Positions 8,232 through 16,588 of a stretch of 41,963 nucleotides of DNA are shown one piece after another; within the stretch, counting starts at the first letter, position 1, and every line of letters begins with the position of its first letter. The position numbers and the translations under genes are program-made. The notes under the pieces are model-generated. The model made no database searches, was not told the origin of the DNA, and saw only the letters and a program-made list of their open reading frames with translations. Origin of the DNA: an uncultured bacterium (GTDB taxonomy: Bacteria; Actinomycetota; Coriobacteriia; Coriobacteriales; Coriobacteriaceae); NCBI GenBank assembly GCA_905214425.1, contig CAJMLY010000018.1:1-41963 (forward strand), given 5' to 3'.

Positions 8232-9452
8232 TTATGCCCCAACTTGGCCGCTCGCGTCCCAGAGCACGTTATCGGCGAGCGCGATTAGCACCTGCTGACA
8301 ACGAACGATATCGACGTGGGGCACATATTCGTTGGGCTTGTGCGCGAGCGCGAGCGACCCGGGACCGTAGCTCATGCAATTGCGGTTACCTGTCTTGCCG
8401 GCAATGACGGCGGTGTCGGTGTAGCCGGTAAAGAAGCCGACGGTCGTATTCGCGTCCGTCACGTCATCGGCGGCACGCTTGAGCGCTGCTAGAAGGGGAG
8501 AGTTCGGGTCGCGCTCGATGGCGGGGCGGTCGCCCGTCGCGGTGTAGCTGCCATGGCAACCGGGAACGGCGGCTTCGGCGACGGCGATGGCCTGCTCTAC
8601 CATGCGCGTCGCGGCGGCCGTATCAGTCGGCGGGGTCAGGCGCATATCGACCCAGACCTTGGCGTGGTCGGGCACGACATAGGGACGATAGCCGCCCTCA
8701 ATCTGACCAAATGTGACAGTCGAAGGCCCCAGCTCATCATGCGGGGGCAACGCCGAAAACGCGCGACGAAGCGAACACACGACCTCGGACATGGCGGCGA
8801 CGGCGTCGGCGCCCTTCCAGGGCTGGCTCGCGTGCGCCGTGACGCCGGTCATCTCAATCTCGAACCATGTGCGTCCCTTGTGCGCCACCTGAATCTGTCC
8901 ATCGGTAGGCTCGGTGTCCAGTACCCATTCGCGCGAGCCGACCCAGCCGGCGTCGATGGCCGCCTCGGAGCCGCGCATAAAGTCTTCCTCGTCGACCGAG
9001 CAGATGAGCGAAAAGCCGCGGCGGGGCAGCGCGCCATCCGCCGCCACGCGCTCGAGCGTATGGACCAGTGCAGCAATGGCGCAGGCCAGGCCACCCTTCA
9101 TATCGCAGGCACCGCGGCCATAGAGTTTATCGTCACGCACGATTGCTCCGAGCGGCGGAATGCCTGCGTCCCAGCCGTCTCCCAAGGTGACGGTATCCAT
9201 GTGGCAGATGTAGACGAGCCGTGGCTCGTCGCTCAAACCGGGCACGGTGACCATAAGGTTGCGGCGTCCGGGGAGCACCTCGAGCTCCTCAATCTGCACG
9301 GCATCGAGTACCGGATGGCTCAGCTGCGCCATCCGTTCCTCAACCAGCGCTTTGATATAGCGTTCAATCTCGCCCTCATACGCACCTGGGTCGGAACTGT
9401 CGATCCGCACGAGCCCTTGCGTAAGCCGCCAGGCAAAGTCCTCATCAACCAT
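8232..9452 (-). CDS. M20 family metallopeptidase (ArgE/DapE-like)
   Basis: 406 aa. YICHMDTV (first metal His and Asp), GRGACDMKGGLA (bridging Asp) and CSVDEEDFMRGS (catalytic Glu pair) are the di-zinc motifs of the ArgE/DapE/CPG2 family. A dimerisation domain with VTAHASQPWKGADA follows, and the final metal His lies in the C-terminal segment LALAHKPNEYV. The substrate is probably an N-acylated or small peptide amino acid; the exact one cannot be read from sequence. The frame is open further upstream, but the ATG at 9452 is preferred because family similarity starts there and GTGAGG lies upstream. Confidence 0.87.
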   Translation of the reverse strand: MVDEDFAWRLTQGLVRIDSSDPGAYEGEIERYIKALVEERMAQLSHPVLDAVQIEELEVLPGRRNLMVTVPGLSDEPRLVYICHMDTVTLGDGWDAGIPPLGAIVRDDKLYGRGACDMKGGLACAIAALVHTLERVAADGALPRRGFSLICSVDEEDFMRGSEAAIDAGWVGSREWVLDTEPTDGQIQVAHKGRTWFEIEMTGVTAHASQPWKGADAVAAMSEVVCSLRRAFSALPPHDELGPSTVTFGQIEGGYRPYVVPDHAKVWVDMRLTPPTDTAAATRMVEQAIAVAEAAVPGCHGSYTATGDRPAIERDPNSPLLAALKRAADDVTDANTTVGFFTGYTDTAVIAGKTGNRNCMSYGPGSLALAHKPNEYVPHVDIVRCQQVLIALADNVLWDASGQVGA

Positions 9453-9606
9453 ATGCAACCTCACAATCAGTCTGCTTTCCAAACCGATTGTAAGCCTCCT
9501 GAGAGATCCGCGACGTGCGCACAGCAGCATTTACCGTTCGCAGGCCGAGCCAGCGCGTTTGCCGTCCGTGCGGGTTCACAAACGGCGCAGTGGGTACGTA
9601 GCCTTT

Positions 9607-10656
9607 ATGGACGACATGCTGTGCGACATATCTGCCTTTCGGTATCACCGGATACCTCCACAGGTCTTGGCGATAATGCCGGACCTGCCCGATTCTGTGG
9701 ACGATCCGCGCAGGGAGCGCCTTTGTGAGCATCCGCTCGTCAAGCATTTCCTGGGCACCCCGTTGCACGTGTTGGCGCAGGGCAGCTGCGGACGTAAGGG
9801 TGATCGCATTGTCAGGCATGTTTGGAACGGGGAGAGGCCGTTTGGCTCCGTGCGGCAGACGGAGTTTGGCTTCGATGTCGCGTCCCCACTCTTTACCCTG
9901 CTGACCCTGGCTTCCTCGGTCTCAAACGAGCGTCTAATCATGTGCATGTATGAGATGTGCGGCACCTTTGCCGTGTGCAAGATTGCGTCTCAGGTAAAGT
10001 CGGCGCTTGTGCAGGCATATGGGGGCCAGTGGGGTGACGCACAGTTGGGCTGGGAAAACGTAAAGGATGTCTCGGGGAATCCAACGGACTTGTGGAAACG
10101 ACCGCCCTTGATCGAGATCTCTGAACTAACGGAGTTCGCCAATAAGATCCGGGGGCTCCGCGGCGCTAAATCGTTCATACGAGCCGCGAAATGCATTACG
10201 GGGGTGGCGGCATCGCCGCTCGAGGTTCAGGCTTCGATGCTGTTTGGTCTTTCGAGGTTGCGTGGCGGCGAAGGTCTTCGCCTTACCAATAACGTTGAGA
10301 TTCGTATGACGCGAAGCGCCCGCCTGATTTCGGGGCTTGATAGGCGCTATGCCGATATCCTGCTGGCAAATAAGGACGGCAGCCGAGAGTGCCTTGTTGA
10401 ATGCCAGGGTAAAGCCATACACGGATCCATAGAATCCAAGATCTCTGACTCCGACCGAACGACGGCCTTGCAAGCGATGGGATATCCCGTCGTTTTGGTG
10501 ACCTATGGCCAGCTGGCCGACTCCGATGCCTTCCGCGTGGTGATGGAACTCATCATGTCCTATCTCGATGCGCCGTTGAAAGACAAGACACCGCGGCAGC
10601 AGGAGCTCGAACGGCGGCTTCGTGAGGAGATTTTTATCGATTGGGCGGGAATGTAG
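9607..10656 (+). CDS. AbiEi/DUF559-like protein (second paralogue)
   Basis: About 349 aa from the ATG at 9607; the frame is open back to a TTG at 9559, so the start is uncertain and no Shine-Dalgarno is clear at either. CDISAFRYHRIPP near the N-terminus and FDVASPLFTLLTLA correspond to the S-A-x-x-x-H and x-x-SP-x-x-T-x-x-x-LA positions of AbiEi-like proteins. Residues ~250-300 (YADILLANKDG, LVECQGKAIHGS, TTALQAMGYPVVLV) form a candidate PD-(D/E)XK core in which the Glu-x-Gln replaces the usual Glu-Tyr-Asp-Gly. Paralogous to the gene at 170-1360. Function unknown; a nuclease-derived antitoxin-like or regulatory protein is a guess. Confidence 0.6.
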   Translation: MDDMLCDISAFRYHRIPPQVLAIMPDLPDSVDDPRRERLCEHPLVKHFLGTPLHVLAQGSCGRKGDRIVRHVWNGERPFGSVRQTEFGFDVASPLFTLLTLASSVSNERLIMCMYEMCGTFAVCKIASQVKSALVQAYGGQWGDAQLGWENVKDVSGNPTDLWKRPPLIEISELTEFANKIRGLRGAKSFIRAAKCITGVAASPLEVQASMLFGLSRLRGGEGLRLTNNVEIRMTRSARLISGLDRRYADILLANKDGSRECLVECQGKAIHGSIESKISDSDRTTALQAMGYPVVLVTYGQLADSDAFRVVMELIMSYLDAPLKDKTPRQQELERRLREEIFIDWAGM

Positions 10657-11005
10657 TCGTGCAGGTGGAAAGCGGTCGCGCGAACTAGAGTTTTGGGCGC
10701 GAAAAAGGCTTCAGTTTCGCCTTGAAAGGGCTATAAAATTGCTATCCGGAACTAGTTGTTTCGGAAAATCGACAGTCAATTTGGATGTGGTATATAGAGA
10801 TCGATTTTTACCTACTAAAGCCCCTGATAAAGCTGTTTATCAAAGCAGGTGTGCTCAGTGATTTGGGTATGAGTGTCTATTATCCGAAAAAACTTGTTCT
10901 GGATAGCATTTTCAAAACCAGCCGGAGCAACGAAATCGGCCCCCGTTTCGTGAAGACGGGGGCCGAATAGGCTTTGTGGCCTGTCTGGCATGCTTGGCGC
11001 CGGCG
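10657..11005. other. intergenic region, 349 bp
   Basis: AT-richer than its surroundings from 10700 to 10930. One 61-codon open frame (10785-10970) has no ribosome-binding site and runs through the terminator below, so it is not called. The only clear element is the serA terminator at 10936-10966. Confidence 0.5.
10936..10966 (-). terminator. hairpin terminator after serA
   Basis: A perfect 11-bp GC-rich stem (TCGGCCCCCGT at 10936-10946 with its complement at 10956-10966) with a 9-nt loop. On the minus strand it is followed by TTTCG, a weak T-run. It lies 40 bp downstream of the serA stop. Confidence 0.75.
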
Positions 11006-12169
11006 CTATTTGATCACGCGCACGCGATACATCGACGGAATCTGCTTGAGCGCCTCGATGGTGCTGCTGTCCAGGTGCTCGTCCGTGTCGAACATGGTGT
11101 AGGCGTTCTCGCCAGCGGACTCGTTGGTCATACGCTGCACGTTGGCGTTGTCCTTGGCGAGAATGGCCGTGATCTGGCCGATCATGTTGGGCACGTTGGC
11201 GTGCAGGCAGGCGATGCGGCTCGCGGCGCGCGCCTTGCCCATGCTGCAGGCGGGGTAGTTGACGCTGTGTGCGATGTTACCGTTCTCCAGGTAATCCTTG
11301 AGCTCGCTGATGGCCATGTCGGCGCAGTTGGCCTCGGCCTCGCCAGTGCCGGCGCCCGAGTGCGTGGTGATAAACGTATTGGGCATCTTGACGGTCTTGG
11401 GTGTGGCGAAGTCGCAGCTAAACCAGCTGAGCTTGCCCTCGCGCAGGGCGGCGTCGACGGCGTCCTCGTCAATGATGGTTTCGCGCGCGTAGTTGATGAG
11501 CACGGCGTCGGGTGCCAGCAGGTTAATCTGCTCGGTGCTGATCATGCCGATGGTGTCTGCCTTGCTGGGCACGTGCACGGTGAGGTAGTCGCAGCCGCGG
11601 CAGAGGTCCTCGAGCGTGCCCACACGCTGCACCTCGCGGCTCAGCACCCACGCGTGCTCAACGGAAATGAACGGATCGTAGCCGTAAACGTCCATGCCCA
11701 GATCGACGCAGGCGTTGGCGACCTTGGAGCCCACGTTGCCCAGGCCGATGACGCCGATGCGCTTGCCCTTGAGCTCGCGGCCCACAAAGGCCTTCTTGGC
11801 CTTCTCGGCATCGACCTGGATCTCGGGGTCGTCGGCGTTGTCGCGCACCCAGTTCATCGACTGCACTACGCCGCGGCTCGAAAGCACCAGCATGCCCAGG
11901 ACGAGCTCCTTGACGGCGTTGCTGTTGGCGCCGGGGGAGTTAAAGACGACGACGCCCTTCTTGGCGTACTCCTCGACGGGGATGTTGTTGACGCCGGCAC
12001 CGCAGCGGGCGATGGCGCGGATGCCCTCGGGCAGCTCGTAGCCGTGCAGGTCGGTCGAGCGCATCAGGATCGCATCGGCCTCCTCGGCGGTGCCCACAAA
12101 CTCGTAGCCCTCGCCAAACTCGACTTTGCCGTCTTTAGTGATGTCGTCGATGGTCTTAATTTTACGCAT
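11006..12169 (-). CDS. serA: D-3-phosphoglycerate dehydrogenase, short ACT-containing form
   Basis: 387 aa. Oxidises 3-phosphoglycerate to 3-phosphohydroxypyruvate, the first step of serine synthesis. Visible features are RCGAGVNNI at 55-63, the NAD-binding GLGNVG at 142-147, NYARETIID with the active-site Arg, TTHSGAG with the active-site His, and a C-terminal ACT domain from about residue 318 (RIACLHANVPNMIGQITAIL), the likely serine-feedback site. An oddity: the stretch DFATPKTVKM, where the Glu of the Arg-Glu-His set is expected, contains no acidic residue. The gene follows serC by 72 bp in the same direction and ends at the 10936-10966 hairpin. Confidence 0.9.
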   Translation of the reverse strand: MRKIKTIDDITKDGKVEFGEGYEFVGTAEEADAILMRSTDLHGYELPEGIRAIARCGAGVNNIPVEEYAKKGVVVFNSPGANSNAVKELVLGMLVLSSRGVVQSMNWVRDNADDPEIQVDAEKAKKAFVGRELKGKRIGVIGLGNVGSKVANACVDLGMDVYGYDPFISVEHAWVLSREVQRVGTLEDLCRGCDYLTVHVPSKADTIGMISTEQINLLAPDAVLINYARETIIDEDAVDAALREGKLSWFSCDFATPKTVKMPNTFITTHSGAGTGEAEANCADMAISELKDYLENGNIAHSVNYPACSMGKARAASRIACLHANVPNMIGQITAILAKDNANVQRMTNESAGENAYTMFDTDEHLDSSTIEALKQIPSMYRVRVIK

Positions 12170-12241
12170 GGAAAAACTCCTTAGCAGGTTTTGATCTAAA
12201 CAGGGTGGTCTGAGGTGGCTGGTCGGCCCGCGTGTTGCGGG

Positions 12242-13366
<1,125 letters not shown>

Positions 13367-13499
13367 CTTCTAGTTCCCCCTCGTAGTCGTTTGAACGTTC
13401 GGGATACTTTAGCACAGTGGAGCGCCAGGCGCGACCGCATCACGGTAAAACTCGACTGCGCCGCTATGATTTACAGGATGGTTACATGGGGGAGGGGCC

Positions 13500-13682
13500 T
13501 TATCTGATGGCTCGTATCCGATCTGCCTCGGCTTTTGCTTGCTTCCAAGGACGCACTCGGTCGTTTACGAGGTCATCGTAGCCGCGGGCGATGGATTGCT
13601 GGACTCGTGCCCGCTCGTCGCTTGAGTTGCTCTTTTCTGGGCGGCGCCTTGATTTGTCGGGGAATGCGGGCGGTTCGTTCAT
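13500..13682 (-). CDS. small charged protein, 60 aa
   Basis: Starts at the ATG at 13682, preceded by GAAAGGC. The protein is strongly charged and predicted helical (SSDERARVQQSIARGYDD, then RVRPWKQAKAEADRIRAI). The C-terminal half recalls the toxin-neutralising tails of small type II antitoxins (pattern GYxDL...GRVRPW..VKAE), but no toxin gene is adjacent, so this is only a resemblance. A strong minus-strand terminator lies directly upstream (13695-13728), which implies its own promoter or regulated read-through. The C-terminus ends 133 bp from the serC start, in the same direction. Confidence 0.55.
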   Translation of the reverse strand: MNEPPAFPDKSRRRPEKSNSSDERARVQQSIARGYDDLVNDRVRPWKQAKAEADRIRAIR

Positions 13683-13694
13683 GAAACAGCCTTT

Positions 13695-13728
13695 CAAAAA
13701 AGAAAATGCCGGGGGGGGATCCCCCGGC
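13695..13728 (-). terminator. GC-rich hairpin terminator upstream of the 60-aa gene
   Basis: A perfect 8-bp stem (GCCGGGGG at 13708-13715 with CCCCCGGC at 13721-13728) followed on the minus strand by ATTTTCTTTTTT. The T-run overlaps the leader of the small gene at 13500-13682, so it could act as an attenuator as well as ending upstream transcription. Confidence 0.8.
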
Positions 13729-13796
13729 CCTTGACTGCCCTCCATAACGGAACGCAGCTCTTTTATACCATGCTGTGGTTGTCTAGCTCAAGTATA

Positions 13797-13822
13797 AAAC
13801 ACGAAAATATGTTCGTGTGTTT
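13797..13822 (-). terminator. AT-rich hairpin after the DUF2075 gene
   Basis: CACGAA/TTCGTG stem at 13799-13817 extended by A/T pairs, 44 bp after the stop codon of the DUF2075 gene on the minus strand. Short T-runs flank it on both strands, so it could be bidirectional. Confidence 0.55.
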
Positions 13823-13865
13823 AACGTTTGAGCAATGCCTTCGATTTGCGACGTTTGTCCTGCGT

Positions 13866-15608
13866 CTAAATCACCGGGATATACCGTGACAAATACTCCT
13901 TTAGAGCGGGGTCGCACACATAGAGATACGTTCCCAGCATACCGCGCGTCATGAGAACGTAGTAGGCGTTGACGATGATCTTTCGCAGGTCATCGTCGCT
14001 CGCCTTTTTCTTTGCGACGGCATCTTTGAAGTTCGCTTTGTTAACGCAGACGGCTCCTATATCGGTGTCGTAATAAATGTCTGGTCCCAGAATTACGAAG
14101 CCGTAGTTGAGGTCGTAGCCCTGCACCGTGTGGATACATCCGACTTCGTTTACGGCGTTGGCGGAGTTAACCCAATCCTTTTGGCTCGAGTTCCAACGTT
14201 TAGGGATGTCCTCGATGATGATATCGAACGCGTCTTTGTATTTCTTCGTTTGCCACTTCCACGCAAAGCCTGCCGTCATACGGGATAGGCCAACTTCTTC
14301 TTCCTTGGCTTGCTGCAGAGAACAGAAATCCTCAAATCGGTTGACGATTCCAAACTGGTATCTGGGGATATCGCTGTCCGGATCCCCGGCCCGCGAATCG
14401 TAAGGCTCCGATGAAAAGAGTTCTTTGAACTTCATGCCGGTGTGCATGTACGCCTTGTTGTCGAGTAAGTCGTAGACAAAATCGAGGTATTCGTCACCAC
14501 CGCGCACGCGCATTTGTGTGCTTAGGCCGAACTCTTCAGTTTCAATGCCCGCTTCTTCGAGCTGATTGAGTCGCTGCTCAAGGTCGTCCCGATTAAGTCC
14601 GGATGCACGAACCTGCTGTTTGGGGTCGTAGAACAGGTACGCCTTGTCACAGCATGTGAATATCCAGTCAACCTGGTTGCTCGAGCGCGGAAGGCCGAGG
14701 CGATCGCAGGTATTGTAAAAAGCCCCGATGCCGGCGCCGACGGTCAAGCAGTTTCCCAGTCGGTGTGCCTCGTCGACAAGCAAAATGTCATATCGATCAT
14801 TCTTGGTTACATCGCTGGGGCTCAAAATGTCGCCGGGCTTTAACCCGGGAAGGAAGTGCGTGAGCTTTTTGAGCGTCTTGCCCAGAGACTCCATGGGGGT
14901 CACGAAACCGACCCGCAAACCGGATAGTTTGGGTTCGTTTTTGATTTTGAACATGAGGCTGATGGCGAGGATTGTTTTGCCTGTTCCCGGCGCGCCGTTT
15001 ACGACGGTTACGCGTTCCTTCTTGGGGCCGCCGTGCTCAACGTCTTTCTGTTCCTGCTCGAGACGCTTGTAAATCGTCTCAATCGTTTCGTATTGATCGG
15101 GTGTGAGCGTTTTGAAGGGCGAGAATTTAAACAGGTCAGTGTTCTCGAGTTCTTCGATGGGGTGAATCGCATAGTTTTCTTCGCGCAGTTTTGTCCACAG
15201 CGTTCGGAACTTCTGACGATATTGAGGCCGCTCAAAGTAATCGAATTGGGCATAGCCGTTGTTGCCATTGGTTACCTGGTATTTTTCGTCGGCGCAGAAC
15301 AGTTCGATGAGTCTGTTTTCAAACTCAAATGTCGCTGACTGATTGAAAGTTGGGTTGTCGATCAGTAGTGTTCGATCGAAATCCTTGTCCGCGTTTGCGG
15401 CGTGTTGCTTCATGCGACGTTGATAGTTGGTTGTTTGGCCAATGTATGCTGTCTTCTTTTGACTGTTGGTCAGGATGTAGAGAACAGGCCAGCTTTCGTC
15501 ATGATGAGCGCCGGGCTCTGGCGTGCCAAAGTCTTGCAGTGATTCGCTTGCCTCGAATGGCTTGGGTAGGGGAAGTGTGTATTGCCGAAGGGCGAACTCA
15601 TTACTCAC
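13866..15608 (-). CDS. GIY-YIG nuclease fused to DUF2075 (P-loop helicase-like) protein
   Basis: 580 aa. Residues ~41-125 form a GIY-YIG nuclease domain (VLYILTN...AYIGQTTNYQRRMKQH, with FEFENRLIELF carrying the catalytic Glu). Residues ~195-575 match DUF2075, a superfamily-1-like ATPase: Walker A GAPGTGKT near 203-210, Walker B ILLVDEAHR near 273-281, and late helicase-type segments (HTVQGYDLNYG, YVLMTRGMLGTYLYV). Such fusions are common in mobile or defence-related contexts and are thought to process nucleic acids; the precise target is unknown. The frame is open further, but the GTG at 15608, preceded by GAAAGGCGGG and overlapping the MazG-like stop by 8 nt, is the best start. The AT-rich composition differs from the neighbours, hinting at acquisition. 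Confidence 0.82.
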   Translation of the reverse strand: MSNEFALRQYTLPLPKPFEASESLQDFGTPEPGAHHDESWPVLYILTNSQKKTAYIGQTTNYQRRMKQHAANADKDFDRTLLIDNPTFNQSATFEFENRLIELFCADEKYQVTNGNNGYAQFDYFERPQYRQKFRTLWTKLREENYAIHPIEELENTDLFKFSPFKTLTPDQYETIETIYKRLEQEQKDVEHGGPKKERVTVVNGAPGTGKTILAISLMFKIKNEPKLSGLRVGFVTPMESLGKTLKKLTHFLPGLKPGDILSPSDVTKNDRYDILLVDEAHRLGNCLTVGAGIGAFYNTCDRLGLPRSSNQVDWIFTCCDKAYLFYDPKQQVRASGLNRDDLEQRLNQLEEAGIETEEFGLSTQMRVRGGDEYLDFVYDLLDNKAYMHTGMKFKELFSSEPYDSRAGDPDSDIPRYQFGIVNRFEDFCSLQQAKEEEVGLSRMTAGFAWKWQTKKYKDAFDIIIEDIPKRWNSSQKDWVNSANAVNEVGCIHTVQGYDLNYGFVILGPDIYYDTDIGAVCVNKANFKDAVAKKKASDDDLRKIIVNAYYVLMTRGMLGTYLYVCDPALKEYLSRYIPVI

Positions 15609-15957
15609 GGTGGCCCGCCTTTCTGTATTCGTCTGATGATGCGTTGATGGGGTAGCGCTCGCCATTGCGTATGAGTTTGGACGATAGTGCAGCTGGGAGA
15701 TCGATTCCGTTGAGGTCGACAAAACGCAGGAGGAAAAGAAGTGTGTCAGCAATTTCGTCTTCGATGACTTGGCGTTGCTCGGTGTCTTCGAACATTTCTG
15801 CAATGCGATCGTTGCTCATAAAACGAAAGAGCTGAAGGAGCTCGGAGGACTCAGTTGCCATGCCGATGGCAAGCTCTTTTGGTGTGTGATATTTGCGCCA
15901 GTCGCGTGCATCACAAAAGTCCCTGACTTGTTTCGTCATGGCATCGAGCTTATCCAT
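15601..15957 (-). CDS. MazG-like nucleotide pyrophosphohydrolase
   Basis: 118 aa, all-alpha. TESSELLQLFRF and IEDEIADTLLFLLRF supply the ExxE...ExxD metal-binding motifs of the MazG/dCTPase (RS21-C6) family, which hydrolyse non-canonical or damaged (d)NTPs to monophosphates. The ATG at 15957 is chosen because GGGAGG lies 9 nt upstream; a TTG 9 nt earlier is an alternative. The end overlaps the start of the GIY-YIG/DUF2075 gene (GTGAGTAA), so the two are translationally coupled. A helicase-nuclease paired with a nucleotide sanitiser is compatible with defence or repair, but this is inference. Confidence 0.85.
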   Translation of the reverse strand: MDKLDAMTKQVRDFCDARDWRKYHTPKELAIGMATESSELLQLFRFMSNDRIAEMFEDTEQRQVIEDEIADTLLFLLRFVDLNGIDLPAALSSKLIRNGERYPINASSDEYRKAGHRE

Positions 15958-16070
15958 CGTCCGCAACCTCCCTGATGTTCTTTGTTTTATTATGGCCGTA
16001 TCTGGGATTTATTGCACATCATTTGGGCGTGCGACTCATGCGGTCGCGATTGTCCAGTAGGAGTTTCACC

Positions 16071-16262
16071 ATGAAGATCGATGTTGATGTAGACCAGCTG
16101 CGCGAGAGTCTGCTCGATCGCGCGGGGAGTGCGGCGGGCGTGGGCTTTCCGACCGCCATGCTCGACGTGATGGATATCGAGGATGAGTCCCCTCAAGAGC
16201 TCCTAGCCCGAGCCGAACGCGAAGGCCTCGACCTCCGCGACTTTGCCGTCGACGATGACTAG
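16071..16262 (+). CDS. small acidic protein, 63 aa
   Basis: MKIDVDVDQLRESLLDRAG... is a short acidic protein with an Asp/Glu-rich C-terminal half ending in DDD. AGGAG lies 8 nt before the ATG, supporting translation. I recognise no domain; the composition and size recall small conserved Coriobacteriia proteins of unknown function. It is convergent with the K+/H+ antiporter gene and is followed immediately by the composite repeat region at 16264-16588. Confidence 0.65.
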   Translation: MKIDVDVDQLRESLLDRAGSAAGVGFPTAMLDVMDIEDESPQELLARAEREGLDLRDFAVDDD

Positions 16263-16263
16263 G

Positions 16264-16339
16264 GTGGCTAATTTGGGATGGGACGTCTGCACCCGCAGCT
16301 GCGCGAAAATGCACGATAAGCCGTCCCAATGGAGCCTAA
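16264..16339. repeat. GGGAC palindrome, family D (diverged)
   Basis: GGCTAATTTGGGATGGGAC at the left and GTCCCAATGGAGCC at the right form an imperfect hairpin around a GC-rich centre. The left arm matches GCTAATTTGGGACGGG at 19370. It starts at the stop codon of the 63-aa gene. Confidence 0.65.
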
Positions 16340-16375
16340 TGAGCTCGCGACCGTTCTATTTTGACTGCACGCTGG

Positions 16376-16498
16376 CTAAGTGAGTAGACTTATTTGGAAA
16401 TCCTGAGCACCCGACAAATTTGCTTCAACAAACCCGCAGGTCACAGACTTGTGCTTTGGTGACGTGGTCGGCGATTCGACAAAAGTCTACTCACTTAG
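16376..16498. repeat. CTAAGTGAGTAGACTT inverted-repeat element, copy 1
   Basis: A 123-bp unit bounded by perfect 16-bp inverted repeats (CTAAGTGAGTAGACTT at 16376-16391, complement at 16483-16498). The interior is about 80 percent identical by eye to the copy at 19469-19592, including CCGCAGGTCACAGA and TTGTGCTTTG. A tail after the right repeat (16513-16547, TTGTCCGCAACGAGACCCC then GTCGGGG) is also shared. No open frame is present. Both copies lie between convergent genes and in the same orientation. Confidence 0.85.
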
Positions 16499-16588
16499 TT
16501 TTGAGAGACGCTAATTGTCCGCAACGAGACCCCTGTCGGGGCGATTGATGCTCAAATGTAGCCAATTCGGGACGGCTGTCCCTTGCCG

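Noticed and set aside
10785..10970. 61-codon open frame between the AbiEi-like gene and serA
   Set aside because: No ribosome-binding site, runs through the serA terminator, composition unlike neighbours.
13500..16262. Prophage or integrated island in the GIY-YIG/DUF2075 region
   Set aside because: No integrase, attachment repeat or phage structural gene; only composition hints at transfer.
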